From NCBI GenBank assembly GCA_018262895.1, contig JADFDJ010000009.1, forward strand, positions 1 to 64,000: 64,000 nt of DNA, read 5' to 3'. The position numbers were made by a program, and so were the translations under genes. Position 1 is the first letter of the stretch. Each line of letters opens with the position of its first letter. Shown in pieces: positions 1 through 7,967 of this stretch. The notes below the pieces were generated by a model that worked only from the letters and a program-made list of their open reading frames with translations, was not told the DNA's origin and did not search any database. The DNA is from Methanomassiliicoccus sp. Its GTDB lineage: Archaea > Thermoplasmatota > Thermoplasmata > Methanomassiliicoccales > Methanomassiliicoccaceae.

Positions 1-91
1 GTTAATCTGTAGCATGCTATATTCAATGATTTTTCAGCATCTGGTCAGGGGTGCAGATATTGGGGGAACGACAGGGATGACAAATGGAAGG

Positions 92-1079
92 AAGCTAGTT
101 GAAAAATTCCTCCCGTCGCATATCGCTCCAAGTCCAAAACTTGTTCTCGACCTCCGAGAACATTAGGTCGCGCTTGCGCGACCTTACGTCCGATCCCATC
201 GTTCGCTTCACCGCCGAGGACGCGTACTCAATCATCCAACGTAACGAGTAACCGTAACGTTTGTCCCAGAGCCACGTGCCGAGGAAGTTACGCTCGCGAA
301 CCGCGCGAGGACGTGCGTTAGTGAGACCACGAGACTTCGTGCTCGCGTCCTTGGAGAGCTTTATTCCTGCTTCGATATCATGACGGCCGAGCATATCGAA
401 GTCATCCAGCGTATCGTAAGCGCCGTCAGCAAGCACGCGCTTGATCGTGACGCCACGATCCAGCACCTGCTGGACGAGCGGTACGAACACGCCGTTGTCG
501 CCGACAGTGTCGTCCGTGACCACGACATCGAGTATGTCCAGCGTCTCGACGTCCACAGCGACGTGAGCTTTCACGAACCCTCGACGCTTATGCCACTTGT
601 CTCGTAACCACTCACCCCGTAACGACGTCGAGAAGCCAGTGGAGTCTACGGCGACGATGGCGTCGCGAGGTGGCACCACCGGTTCCGCATGGTCCTTTGC
701 CAGTCGTTTCTATATGATGGTGAAGTCCGGCGCCTTGACTTTGAGGTGGTCGATAAGCACGCCCTCGAGCACGCGCAGCGAGATGCGCATGCTCACGAGC
801 ATGCGTCTCACGATGGAGACCATGGTAGGCGGAAGAACATACTGTCGACCGCGCTTTCCGCGGTTAGCGCTTCTCAGAGTTCGGGGCCAGCGCTACAGCC
901 AGGTGCGCGCGAGCAGCTGACGTCCACGAGCGACATATCGCGCGTCGCTGTTGTGCCAACGGTTATTTACCTCCGAGCCCGATATCGTCCTGTCTGGCAT
1001 TGTTGTTCACGAACCGACGTGCCAACGCATGACGGATAAACTTTGCCAGACACATCTGTCCCATTTATGCAACTAGCTT
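92..1079 (-). mobile_element. IS5-type insertion sequence
   Basis: A unit of about 1 kb carrying a single leftward transposase frame (95-1000) and no passenger genes. Its edges are perfect 10-base inverted repeats: AAGCTAGTTG at 92-101 and its complement at 1070-1079. The CTAG inside each repeat fits the 4-base YTAR target used by the IS5 subgroup. The element proper could therefore run from 99 to 1072 with CTAG as target duplication, and the transposase stop would then lie in duplicated target DNA. I see no longer direct repeat outside. The boundaries are an inference; the family assignment rests on the transposase. Confidence 0.7.
95..1000 (-). pseudogene. IS5-family DDE transposase with two in-frame TAG codons
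   Basis: Read from an ATG at 998-1000, the frame is continuous for 301 codons except for TAG at codon 36 (893-895) and codon 97 (710-712); it also ends in TAG (95-97). The translation matches the IS5 layout throughout. There is an N-terminal DNA-binding region containing NRGKRGR, then a DDE catalytic domain with Asp119 (VDSTGF), Asp192 (LADGAYD) and Glu258. Both TAGs fall inside conserved stretches, and no frameshift or deletion is seen. Either two nonsense mutations have killed the copy, or TAG is decoded as pyrrolysine as in Methanomassiliicoccales. From a GTG at 677-679 the catalytic part alone (194 residues) would be open. After the last TAG the frame stays open 23 codons to TGA at 23-25. 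Confidence 0.75.
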
Positions 1080-1197
1080 GATGAAAACATACTCATTGCT
1101 CATTAGTCATTATTGCAGTAGGGTATCAGCACAGGTAGATACTATTCTTTCACTCGTATTATTTATCATATTAGATGCCGATAGCCTTTTGACCCTG

Positions 1198-1225
1198 CAT
1201 CATGCCTGTGAAAGATGGCATGATG
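1198..1225. repeat. 9-base perfect inverted repeat before the surface-protein gene
   Basis: CATCATGCC at 1198-1206 and its complement GGCATGATG at 1217-1225 flank a 10-base loop, about 80 bases upstream of the start at 1307. It could be a regulator site or an RNA hairpin. No T-run follows it, so a terminator is less likely. Function is not known. Confidence 0.4.
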
Positions 1226-1306
1226 AGCAGTGCTGATACTCAAAGGCCAATGAGGCCGGTCTTACTTAATTTAAAATGATAGGGAGTCCTTGTGGAGGTC
1301 CACAAA

Positions 1307-2332
1307 ATGCATGGGAGCTATAAGTGTGCGAAGGCTGTCTGCCCGGCCATTCTAGCTTCGATGCTGGTCCTTGCGGCCCTTGGAACCAGTGGTGTGAGGG
1401 CAGAAGAGGGAAGATTCATCATCTATGAAAATTTTGAGTCGTATTACGAAGGGGTAAGACCTCCTTCATTTCAATTGGTTGAAGAAGGAGCTGGCGTAAT
1501 CTATCAGACGGTGACCGATGATTATGCTTTTGGTGGCTCTAAGTCCCTGCGTTTGATCGGTACTGACGGCCTGTTCGGTAGCGTGAAGATCGATATTTCG
1601 AATCCTAGGGCAGACATGGGCCTGGCCGCTCACATGATGGCGGAGAACTTCACGTTCACGCAGAACTCAGAAGGATTCGATAATGTCAACATAGCTCTAG
1701 GATTCTCCTACTCGAGCTCAACGGATTATTATGGTAGCATCCTATTTAGCGAGACTGGCAATATCATCTTCGATTATGGAGAGGACCAGTCCATATTGAT
1801 GCCCTATGAGGCCAAGAGATGGTATCTGTGTGGTCTGTTGCTGAACTATACGACCGGTCAGATCGGTGCTTTCATCGATGGAAAGTTGATGTCTACAGCA
1901 TACCTCAGCATTGATCTCGGTCTACTCAGTTGCATCAGGATCTCGAGCGGTGAGTCGGGAGTCGCTGGCTATATCGATGATCTAAGCCTGTACACATATT
2001 CTGCCCCCTCCTCTGCCGTCTCAACAAAGGTTGACTACCCGCTATTCCTGATACCTGCCGTCATAGTAGCGATCGGCGTACCGAGCCTGCTCCTTGTCAG
2101 GTACCTCAGATCATCTATGGGGATGCCCCGACGGGCGCTGAGAATAGAGGAGATCATGAAGGCCATCGGATTGGGAGCCCCGTTGCTCTCCTTCGGCCTC
2201 ATCATAACATTGAACAATCGGGCATTTGGCGAACAATACCAGATGGTCATGATATCCCTGGGATCGACAATATTGATCATGACCGTGATCATCGTCACAT
2301 ACATGCTGAGCAAGTGGAAGACTGAGATATGA
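1307..2332 (+). CDS. surface protein with LamG/lectin-like domain and C-terminal membrane segments
   Basis: 341 residues. The ATG at 1307 is chosen because GGAGGT (1294-1299) sits seven bases upstream; a GTG at 1292 would add five residues. A signal peptide covers roughly residues 8-32 (hydrophobic core, Ala-rich end). A beta-rich region of about 190 residues then resembles concanavalin-A/LamG-type jelly rolls, with the typical strings YGSILF, RWYLCGLLLNY and IDDLSLY. The last 100 residues hold three hydrophobic helices, so the lectin-like part probably lies outside the cell on a membrane anchor. The ligand is unknown. The gene stands alone. A TATA-like TTAATTTAAAAT (about 1266-1277) lies close enough for a very short leader. 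Fold assignment is by eye. Confidence 0.6.
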   Translation: MHGSYKCAKAVCPAILASMLVLAALGTSGVRAEEGRFIIYENFESYYEGVRPPSFQLVEEGAGVIYQTVTDDYAFGGSKSLRLIGTDGLFGSVKIDISNPRADMGLAAHMMAENFTFTQNSEGFDNVNIALGFSYSSSTDYYGSILFSETGNIIFDYGEDQSILMPYEAKRWYLCGLLLNYTTGQIGAFIDGKLMSTAYLSIDLGLLSCIRISSGESGVAGYIDDLSLYTYSAPSSAVSTKVDYPLFLIPAVIVAIGVPSLLLVRYLRSSMGMPRRALRIEEIMKAIGLGAPLLSFGLIITLNNRAFGEQYQMVMISLGSTILIMTVIIVTYMLSKWKTEI

Positions 2333-2601
2333 GCAGACCATATCTAGGATATGGTCGCCCACGGTTATTTCCGGCATCGTCCACATTTTTTCAGGGAGTC
2401 TACAGCGATCATTGGCTGCTATTGCCTCGCAACAAGAGCCGAGAAGAACCCCCGCATATTCCTTTCCTCCACAAATGATCGGGGGTGGAGCGTGTTTTTT
2501 CTATCCAGGAGTGTGCCGAGCAGATCGATGCGTGGTCCTCTAACAAAGTGGGGCGCTGCCCCTATTTTTCACCATGTTCCCGTGAACACGAGTCAATCAC
2601 A

Positions 2602-3555
2602 TCATGGCTTCGAAGAACGGCACCATTCCCGTTGATCATGGGTCGCTTCTCCTTGACCGTGCAGGATCTTCGCTTTCTGCTGTGCAAGTTCGTCCTCTGT
2701 GATTATTCCCTTCTCCTTTAAGATGACCAGTCTTTCCAGGAGGTCGATCTCCTCTTTGGCCTCCCGCATATGGGATCTATGGTCCCTCTCCTCCTTTTCC
2801 TTGGCCTCATCGATGAATCCAGAAACAATTATGCCCGCTGGCATTGCTATCATGCCTACCCCCAGCATGGCAATGAAGGCACCAAGGAACTTCCCCAAAG
2901 GGGTGATCGGTACGATGTCACCATATCCAACCGTGGTGACAGTGGCCACCGCCCACCACATCGTGTCCGGGATGCTCGAAAATTTATCGGGCTGGACCTC
3001 ATACTCCACCTGCCACATGAGGCACGATGCGAACACGATGAGTATCACTATGAACAAGAGTGTAACGATCAAGGTTTCCTTCTGCCTTCTCACAACACGT
3101 GTCAACAACCCGACCGAATGAGAGTATCTGGCAAGCTTACCGATCCTCAAGAACCGGACCAGTCGCAGCGCCCTCAAAAACCTAGAATCGAACGTTATGA
3201 ATAGCGGTAGGTAGAATGGAAGTATGGCTAGCAGGTCAAGAATTAAGAAAACGGTCAGCGCATACTTCAATCGACCTATGATGGGGCGCTGGTACCGGGG
3301 ATCCACGGTGCACGACCACAATCTGAGGACGTATTCTATGGTAAAGGCCGCGACGACAATAAATTCACTGACCTTGAAAAAATCCTGGTATTGCTGATAG
3401 ATGGACTCTATAGATTCAATAATAACGCTCAGAACGCTAAAGATGATGAGGCCAGTGATGAGCACCATGACCAAAACGGTCGTCCTATCGCAATGGCCGG
3501 TCGGCTCGAGTATCTGATACACTCGAGATTTGAGCTTTGGTTGACCATTCACCAT
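2602..3555 (-). CDS. voltage-gated potassium channel (Kv/KvAP type)
   Basis: 317 residues with the six-helix plan of a voltage-gated K+ channel. S1-S3 span about 25-120. S4 at 125-143 carries seven basic residues at exactly every third position. S5, the pore helix and S6 follow, with the selectivity filter TTVGYGD at 207-213. After S6 comes a charged stretch and then a short helical pair at about 272-298 (LERLVILKEKGIITEDEL), which matches the SHOCT motif. An A/T-rich TATA-like box near 3572-3583 would give an almost leaderless transcript. It should pass K+ outward on depolarisation. It is a single-gene unit with no apparent partner; 269 bases without a supported gene separate it from the upstream surface-protein gene. 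Confidence 0.88.
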   Translation of the reverse strand: MVNGQPKLKSRVYQILEPTGHCDRTTVLVMVLITGLIIFSVLSVIIESIESIYQQYQDFFKVSEFIVVAAFTIEYVLRLWSCTVDPRYQRPIIGRLKYALTVFLILDLLAILPFYLPLFITFDSRFLRALRLVRFLRIGKLARYSHSVGLLTRVVRRQKETLIVTLLFIVILIVFASCLMWQVEYEVQPDKFSSIPDTMWWAVATVTTVGYGDIVPITPLGKFLGAFIAMLGVGMIAMPAGIIVSGFIDEAKEKEERDHRSHMREAKEEIDLLERLVILKEKGIITEDELAQQKAKILHGQGEATHDQREWCRSSKP

Positions 3556-3691
3556 CGGTGCACGGTAAGTAATATTCTTTTAATAACATGAATCTAGCGA
3601 GCCTTGCTGCCCATCCCGTTCGCCATGAGGGTTCATACTGCGTGATATCGCTATGTGGAAAAATCATACAATCGATTAGTAGGGGAGATGG

Positions 3692-3766
3692 CGCACACGG
3701 GGGGATTCGAACCCCCGACTTGCAGCTTAGGAGGCTGCTGCCATATCCAAGCTAGGCCACGTGTGC
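3692..3766 (-). tRNA. tRNA-Arg (anticodon CCT)
   Basis: A complete cloverleaf on the minus strand. The acceptor stem is GCACACG/CGTGTGC. The anticodon stem GCAGC/GCTGC has the loop CTCCTAA (anticodon CCT, codon AGG). The T arm is GGGGG-TTCGAAT-CCCCC. The discriminator is G, followed by an encoded CCA (3689-3691). No intron is seen. Confidence 0.95.
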
Positions 3767-3821
3767 TTGTGTTTTTTACCAGAAGAAGATTCAGTAGAAA
3801 AGGTTTGGGTCGGAGGTTACC

Positions 3822-4592
3822 TCACTGGTCCTGAGGTATCTCTTCCGGAGCTATCTCCTCGGGGGCTGGTTCCTCCTTGGAGGTCTCGGCCGGCTTAACG
3901 TACTCCTCAACGAAGCGGACCTTCTCAGCCTTCAAAGCCTCGCGGAGGTCGGCAACGATGCGGTACTTGGCGAGGAGCCACTTCTGGTCGTACTTGCAGA
4001 CGTCCGGAAGGACCATGCAGATGCTTTTGTCCTTCACGCGGATGTTGAAGTTGTCAGCGGAACCATAGTCCATTTCCAGGACCGCCTTGACCTTCTCCTC
4101 ATCGCCCTCGGCCTTGGACAGCACCTTGAAGTGGTACTTCAGGCTCTTCCCGGCGAGGCGGCGGTTGAAGTCCACGCGGACCCTGCCAGCGGTGACCGCG
4201 GTGACTATGCCCACGCGGTTCTTGATGTTGACCTCCATTCCCACGCGGGGCTCCACTTCCTGTCGGAGGAACTCGCGGAGGGCGATCATCTCAACAAGCT
4301 TGGGATCGCGAGGTCCAGCCGCCTTCTCAGGGGGGATCACGATGTCGTATTCCTTTCCGACCTCGACGTTCTCCAAGGCCTCGTCCAGACCGGGAAAGAC
4401 CCTTCCGCCACCGATGAGGACCGGTACAGGCACATACTGGACCTTTTCGTTGTACAGCCCTGCGTCCTTAGCGGTATCAGCGCTGGTGGTGTCGAACAGC
4501 TCATTGGTGTCCTCGACCCAGCCGTCGAAATCTATGCGTACGATATCTCCCTTCACTGCCTTATCGCCCTGGTTCTCGTCTCCACTTGACAT
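3822..4592 (-). CDS. FKBP-type peptidyl-prolyl isomerase, archaeal long (SlyD-like) form
   Basis: 256 residues, cytoplasmic (no signal peptide). The N-terminal FKBP fold begins with GDIVRIDFDGWVEDTNELFD. The usual flap insertion follows, then a SlyD-like extension (about 100-160) containing NRRLAGKSLKYHFKVL, the standard end of archaeal FKBP domains. A C-terminal alpha/beta part of about 70 residues and a Glu/Pro-rich acidic tail are typical of the archaeal 26-30 kDa class. It speeds prolyl isomerisation and acts as a folding chaperone. A TATA-like box (AGTATAAAAAT on the minus strand, near 4646-4656) precedes it. A second, membrane-anchored FKBP lies at 21889-22761. Confidence 0.9.
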   Translation of the reverse strand: MSSGDENQGDKAVKGDIVRIDFDGWVEDTNELFDTTSADTAKDAGLYNEKVQYVPVPVLIGGGRVFPGLDEALENVEVGKEYDIVIPPEKAAGPRDPKLVEMIALREFLRQEVEPRVGMEVNIKNRVGIVTAVTAGRVRVDFNRRLAGKSLKYHFKVLSKAEGDEEKVKAVLEMDYGSADNFNIRVKDKSICMVLPDVCKYDQKWLLAKYRIVADLREALKAEKVRFVEEYVKPAETSKEEPAPEEIAPEEIPQDQ

Positions 4593-4763
4593 GAAATCAC
4601 CTGAATGAATGGCGGAATATGGAGTGGTGTGATTAGTTCGTCATTTTTATACTTTTTGGTGATTCCCAGGCCGCTATCTGGCTAAAAAAAGGAAGGAAAA
4701 AGCCTATGTGGCTACAGCATTCCTTTATGGCCGTTGGTATTGGTCCTCCAGCGGTCCTGACCT

Positions 4764-4779
4764 CCAAATATATTATATG
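4764..4779 (+). promoter_or_regulatory. TATA box of tRNA-Thr
   Basis: The A/T-rich block CCAAATATATTATATG is centred about 30 bases before the 5' end of the tRNA at 4803, the expected spacing for an archaeal TATA box. Confidence 0.6.
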
Positions 4780-4802
4780 GGTGAGCTTTATCCTGGGCGC
4801 AA

Positions 4803-4876
4803 GCCACCATAGCCTAGCCCGGTAGAGCGGCTGACTTGTAATCAGCAGGTCGCGTGTTCAAATCACGCTGGTGGCT
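4803..4876 (+). tRNA. tRNA-Thr (anticodon TGT)
   Basis: A full cloverleaf: acceptor stem GCCACCA/TGGTGGC, anticodon stem GCTGA/TCAGC with loop CTTGTAA (anticodon TGT, codon ACA), and T arm GCGTG-TTCAAAT-CACGC. The discriminator is T and CCA is encoded at 4877-4879. Confidence 0.95.
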
Positions 4877-4976
4877 CCACTCCTTCTTCAAAAAGGCCGT
4901 TGAAGTGAATTCCTCTTATGGCCAACCGACGGTGGTCCTAGAAGGTATTTGGACGGGGTCGTCCGTCGCTGCTGGC

Positions 4977-5327
4977 TCACAGCCACACGGTGTCATCCTC
5001 TCTGTAGTTGATCTTGATCACCAGGAACCCGAAGTCCTCCTCCACCAGGGGCATTCCGTGCACCTCCCCTGGTTCGCAGACTATGACATCGCCTGCCTCC
5101 GCGTCGATCCGCCGGTCATCGATGGTTATCGAGCCCTTGGCAAGAACGAAGAATATCTCTGTCTGCTCCTTGTGATAGTGGGGCGGAATGGTCGACCCCT
5201 TCCTGAACCTCACCTCCTGAAGCAGGTCCACCTCCTGGGGGAAGAGATCGCCGGTCAGAAGCTTCCTCTTCGAATAGCCTGGTCCGTCCATCCACTGCAT
5301 CGATGCTGCCTTGAAATGCTTGATCAT
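4977..5327 (-). CDS. small cupin-domain protein
   Basis: 116 residues forming one cupin barrel. The metal-site motif is intact: PPHYHKEQTE supplies two His and a Glu, and GEVHGM supplies the third His. The ATG at 5325-5327 is chosen because it overlaps the end of the upstream aminotransferase gene and has a GGTGAG ribosome site. Upstream codons in the same frame would only run into that gene. Coupling to the aminotransferase suggests a shared small-molecule pathway, for example acting on the amino acid or its keto product, but the substrate cannot be told. Single-domain cupins include isomerases, dioxygenases and binding proteins. Confidence 0.75.
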   Translation of the reverse strand: MIKHFKAASMQWMDGPGYSKRKLLTGDLFPQEVDLLQEVRFRKGSTIPPHYHKEQTEIFFVLAKGSITIDDRRIDAEAGDVIVCEPGEVHGMPLVEEDFGFLVIKINYREDDTVWL

Positions 5328-5328
5328 C

Positions 5329-6654
5329 TCACCTCTCTTTCTCACGGAGCGCTCGATCGAGGATGTCCACGGCCTCATCGATGAACTCGCTGTCCACGAT
5401 CAACGGCGGGATGTAGCGGATCGCGGACCGTCCAGCCGGAAGGAGGATCAACCCGAGCTTAAAGCACCTCTCGATGATATCATCCCTCTCCCTGACCGCA
5501 TGCTCCTTGGTGCGCCTGTCCCTGACCAGTTCAGTGGCCTGCATCAGGCCCAGGCCCCGCACGTCTCCGATGATCTCATGATGCTGTTGGAGCTCTAACA
5601 ATCTTTGGTGCAGGTACGATCCCATCTTGGCGGCATTCTCCACCAGCCCCTCGGTCTCCAGCACCTCGAAGGTGGCCAGGGCGGAGGCGCAGGCCAGGAG
5701 GTTTCCCCCAAAGGTGTTGGAGTGGGCTCCGGGCCCAAGGTCCATGTGGGCAGGGAAGATTACGGCCCCGATGGGCAACCCGGAGCCCAGCGCCTTGGAC
5801 GTGCACAGGATGTCAGGAACGACGCCGAAATGCTCGATGGCCCACATCTTCCCGGTCCTCCCCATACCCGCTTGCACCTCATCGTCCACGAGCAGGATGC
5901 CGTTCTCCTTGCATATCCGTGACAGCTCCCTGACGAACGCCGCCGGGGGTACTATGTAGCCGCCCTCGCCCAGCACAGGCTCCAGGAACACGGCGGCGAC
6001 CTCGTCCGGCGGCAGTATGGTAGGAAAGTAGGTCTCCTCGATGACCTTGGCGCAGAGGGCGCCGCAAGAGCCAGGCTCCTGTTTGTAAGGGCAGCGGTAG
6101 CAGTCGGCGTAGGGGACGTGGGTCACCCCCGGCACCAGTGGAAAGAAGCGTGCCCGCTGCACGGTCTTGCTGGAGGTCAAGGAGAGGGCGCCCATGGTCC
6201 TCCCGTGAAAGCATCCCAGGAAAGCCAGGAACCTCTTCCGACCGGATTGCCAACGCACGATCTTCATGGCCGCTTCCACGGATTCCGTGCCGCTATTGGT
6301 GAAGAACACCTTCTTGTCACCGCACCCTGGTGCCATATCTGCCAGCTTCTTGGCCAATGCCACCTGCGCATCGTAGTAAAAATCCGTGCCCGCAAAGTGG
6401 AAGAGCCTGGAGGCCTGCTCCTGCACGGCCTTCACTACTCTAGGATGGGAGTGCCCAACGTTCATGACCGATATGCCGCTGGCAAAGTCGAGGAAGGTGT
6501 TGCCGTCAACGTCGGTGACCTTCCCACCCTCAGCATGGGAGACGACCACCGGGGACGCCTTGGTTGCGGTCGCAAGGTAACGATGGTCCGCGGCCACTAT
6601 CTCCCTCGCCCTGGGCCCGGGCGGTTCCGTGAGCATGTTGGCGATCTTTCCCAT
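5329..6654 (-). CDS. class III PLP aminotransferase / amino-acid racemase-like
   Basis: 441 residues from the ATG at 6652-6654, which has GGTGG six bases before it; a TTG at 6672 is possible but weaker. This is the fold-type I class III family (GABA, acetylornithine and similar), with the PLP Lys287 in TSKALGSG. A Cys-rich insertion (YRCPYKQEPGSCGALC) is characteristic of the archaeal branch that includes the broad amino-acid racemases and 4-aminobutyrate aminotransferase-like enzymes of Thermococcales. It is clearly different from the ArgD at 9050-10234. Racemase against transaminase cannot be decided by eye. It overlaps the cupin gene, so the two are cotranscribed and probably translationally coupled. 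Confidence 0.8.
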   Translation of the reverse strand: MGKIANMLTEPPGPRAREIVAADHRYLATATKASPVVVSHAEGGKVTDVDGNTFLDFASGISVMNVGHSHPRVVKAVQEQASRLFHFAGTDFYYDAQVALAKKLADMAPGCGDKKVFFTNSGTESVEAAMKIVRWQSGRKRFLAFLGCFHGRTMGALSLTSSKTVQRARFFPLVPGVTHVPYADCYRCPYKQEPGSCGALCAKVIEETYFPTILPPDEVAAVFLEPVLGEGGYIVPPAAFVRELSRICKENGILLVDDEVQAGMGRTGKMWAIEHFGVVPDILCTSKALGSGLPIGAVIFPAHMDLGPGAHSNTFGGNLLACASALATFEVLETEGLVENAAKMGSYLHQRLLELQQHHEIIGDVRGLGLMQATELVRDRRTKEHAVRERDDIIERCFKLGLILLPAGRSAIRYIPPLIVDSEFIDEAVDILDRALREKER

Positions 6655-6770
6655 TTTTCCACCTGATAACAAAATGGGCGACCTTGGTATTTTAACAGTG
6701 TAGCGTGCCCGCAGCCATGGCCGGACCTAAGTACAAATAGTTATTCCACCTCTTCGAACCTGGATCCCGG

Positions 6771-7934
6771 ATGAAAGGTCAGGGTTTCGGCCGCCTATGG
6801 ATCGTGGCATTGGGCCTCATCGGCCTGTTCGTCATAGCCACGGTGGTGGTTCCCGGCCTGACGGACCAGAACCAGACCGGGAACAACAGGGATGCCGACG
6901 ATCAGACGTCAAGAGAAGGGCTAAGGTTCAACGCTCCCACCACAACGCTGACCTCGCTGGTCAAGACAGTTGGCGAGTCAGTAGACTTCACCGTCAGCGC
7001 GTCACCGGTCTCCGCCACTACGGGAAAGGGCGGGGACTTCGCTTGGGTAATCGTTATGGACGGAACCGACATCAGGAACGGAGCGGCGATCCTTACCTTT
7101 GAGCAGCAGCTGGTACAGTGGTACTCTGGAGAAGGTACCTCGGCCATAGGGATGGGACCTCGGTTCACACAGGGCGCAGGTGCTACCTCCATGAACGTCA
7201 CCGCGACCTTCACCCTCACCATGATCTCCTCCGGAAGCTACACGTTCCGCATCTGGCTTGCTGATGCAAGGGATCTTCCGCTAACAGACCTGGGGAACCT
7301 GACAGCGGTCAGCCCTGCCCGCTGGGTCAGCTTTGAGGTGGACCCGGCCTCCAACCCCACGATAGACCTGGTCCAGACCCTCAGCTCTCCCGCGGGCAGC
7401 TTGGACCTGACCACCTGGTCCCCGGCGAGCGTGATCGACCAGGCAGTTACCAGCGGTGGGTGGACGGGGACTGTGGTAGATTACCTTGCGATATCCAAGG
7501 CGGGAATAGGCAGCGTCGACGTCCAGGTAAGGGTGCCTACATCCACCGGGTACTACTTCCTCAGCTGGAGGGATACTGGTGACCGCCTCGTTGGTGAGCT
7601 CACCAGAACCTCGTTGTCCGCGGCCGCCACGACGGATGTTCCACGGAACTGGTCGGTCAGCTTTGACCTGTACTTCGTCACCAGCGGCGATTACACCGTC
7701 GAGACCTGGGCGGCAGAGCTGTCCTCCGGCAGCGTTCTGAGCCAGATCAATGCCGCCAACATCGTGGTCTCTGACGACATCATAACGGGTGACGCTACCC
7801 CGGATGGCGAGCCTGCAGGTGGGAATGACGATATCGACGCTGGCAAGGGCATGGCTGAAGGGATCGATGGAACGCCGGAGGCGCCAGCACCTATCGATGA
7901 GGATGCTTATCTTTCCAGGGTCGATGTTGAATAG
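6771..7934 (+). CDS. secreted or membrane-anchored protein with two related beta domains
   Basis: 387 residues. An N-terminal hydrophobic segment (about 9-30) acts as signal or anchor, and the rest is Thr/Ser/Gly-rich and extracytoplasmic. Two similar blocks are visible, ending in SGSYTFRIWLADARDLP (about 155) and SGDYTVETWAAELSSGS (about 315). Each is preceded by strand-rich sequence, so it looks like a duplicated Ig-like domain. The tail is acidic and Gly/Asp-rich. I do not recognise a family. A TATA-like AAGTACAAATAGTTATT lies near 6729-6745, and the ATG at 6771 would then be almost leaderless. It ends in TAG, but the sequence beyond is antisense to the next gene, so this TAG very likely terminates. 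Confidence 0.6.
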   Translation: MKGQGFGRLWIVALGLIGLFVIATVVVPGLTDQNQTGNNRDADDQTSREGLRFNAPTTTLTSLVKTVGESVDFTVSASPVSATTGKGGDFAWVIVMDGTDIRNGAAILTFEQQLVQWYSGEGTSAIGMGPRFTQGAGATSMNVTATFTLTMISSGSYTFRIWLADARDLPLTDLGNLTAVSPARWVSFEVDPASNPTIDLVQTLSSPAGSLDLTTWSPASVIDQAVTSGGWTGTVVDYLAISKAGIGSVDVQVRVPTSTGYYFLSWRDTGDRLVGELTRTSLSAAATTDVPRNWSVSFDLYFVTSGDYTVETWAAELSSGSVLSQINAANIVVSDDIITGDATPDGEPAGGNDDIDAGKGMAEGIDGTPEAPAPIDEDAYLSRVDVE

Positions 7935-7967
7935 GCAAGATCATTGGTAGATTATGCCAGAGGGCGT

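Noticed and set aside
60-91. GACAGGGATGACAAATGG outside the left edge of the insertion sequence as its terminal repeat
   Set aside because: The similar string near the other end lies inside the 10-base repeat, so the two are not in equivalent positions.
2333-2601. Small open frames after the lectin-like gene
   Set aside because: They have no ribosome site or family similarity; the gap appears non-coding.
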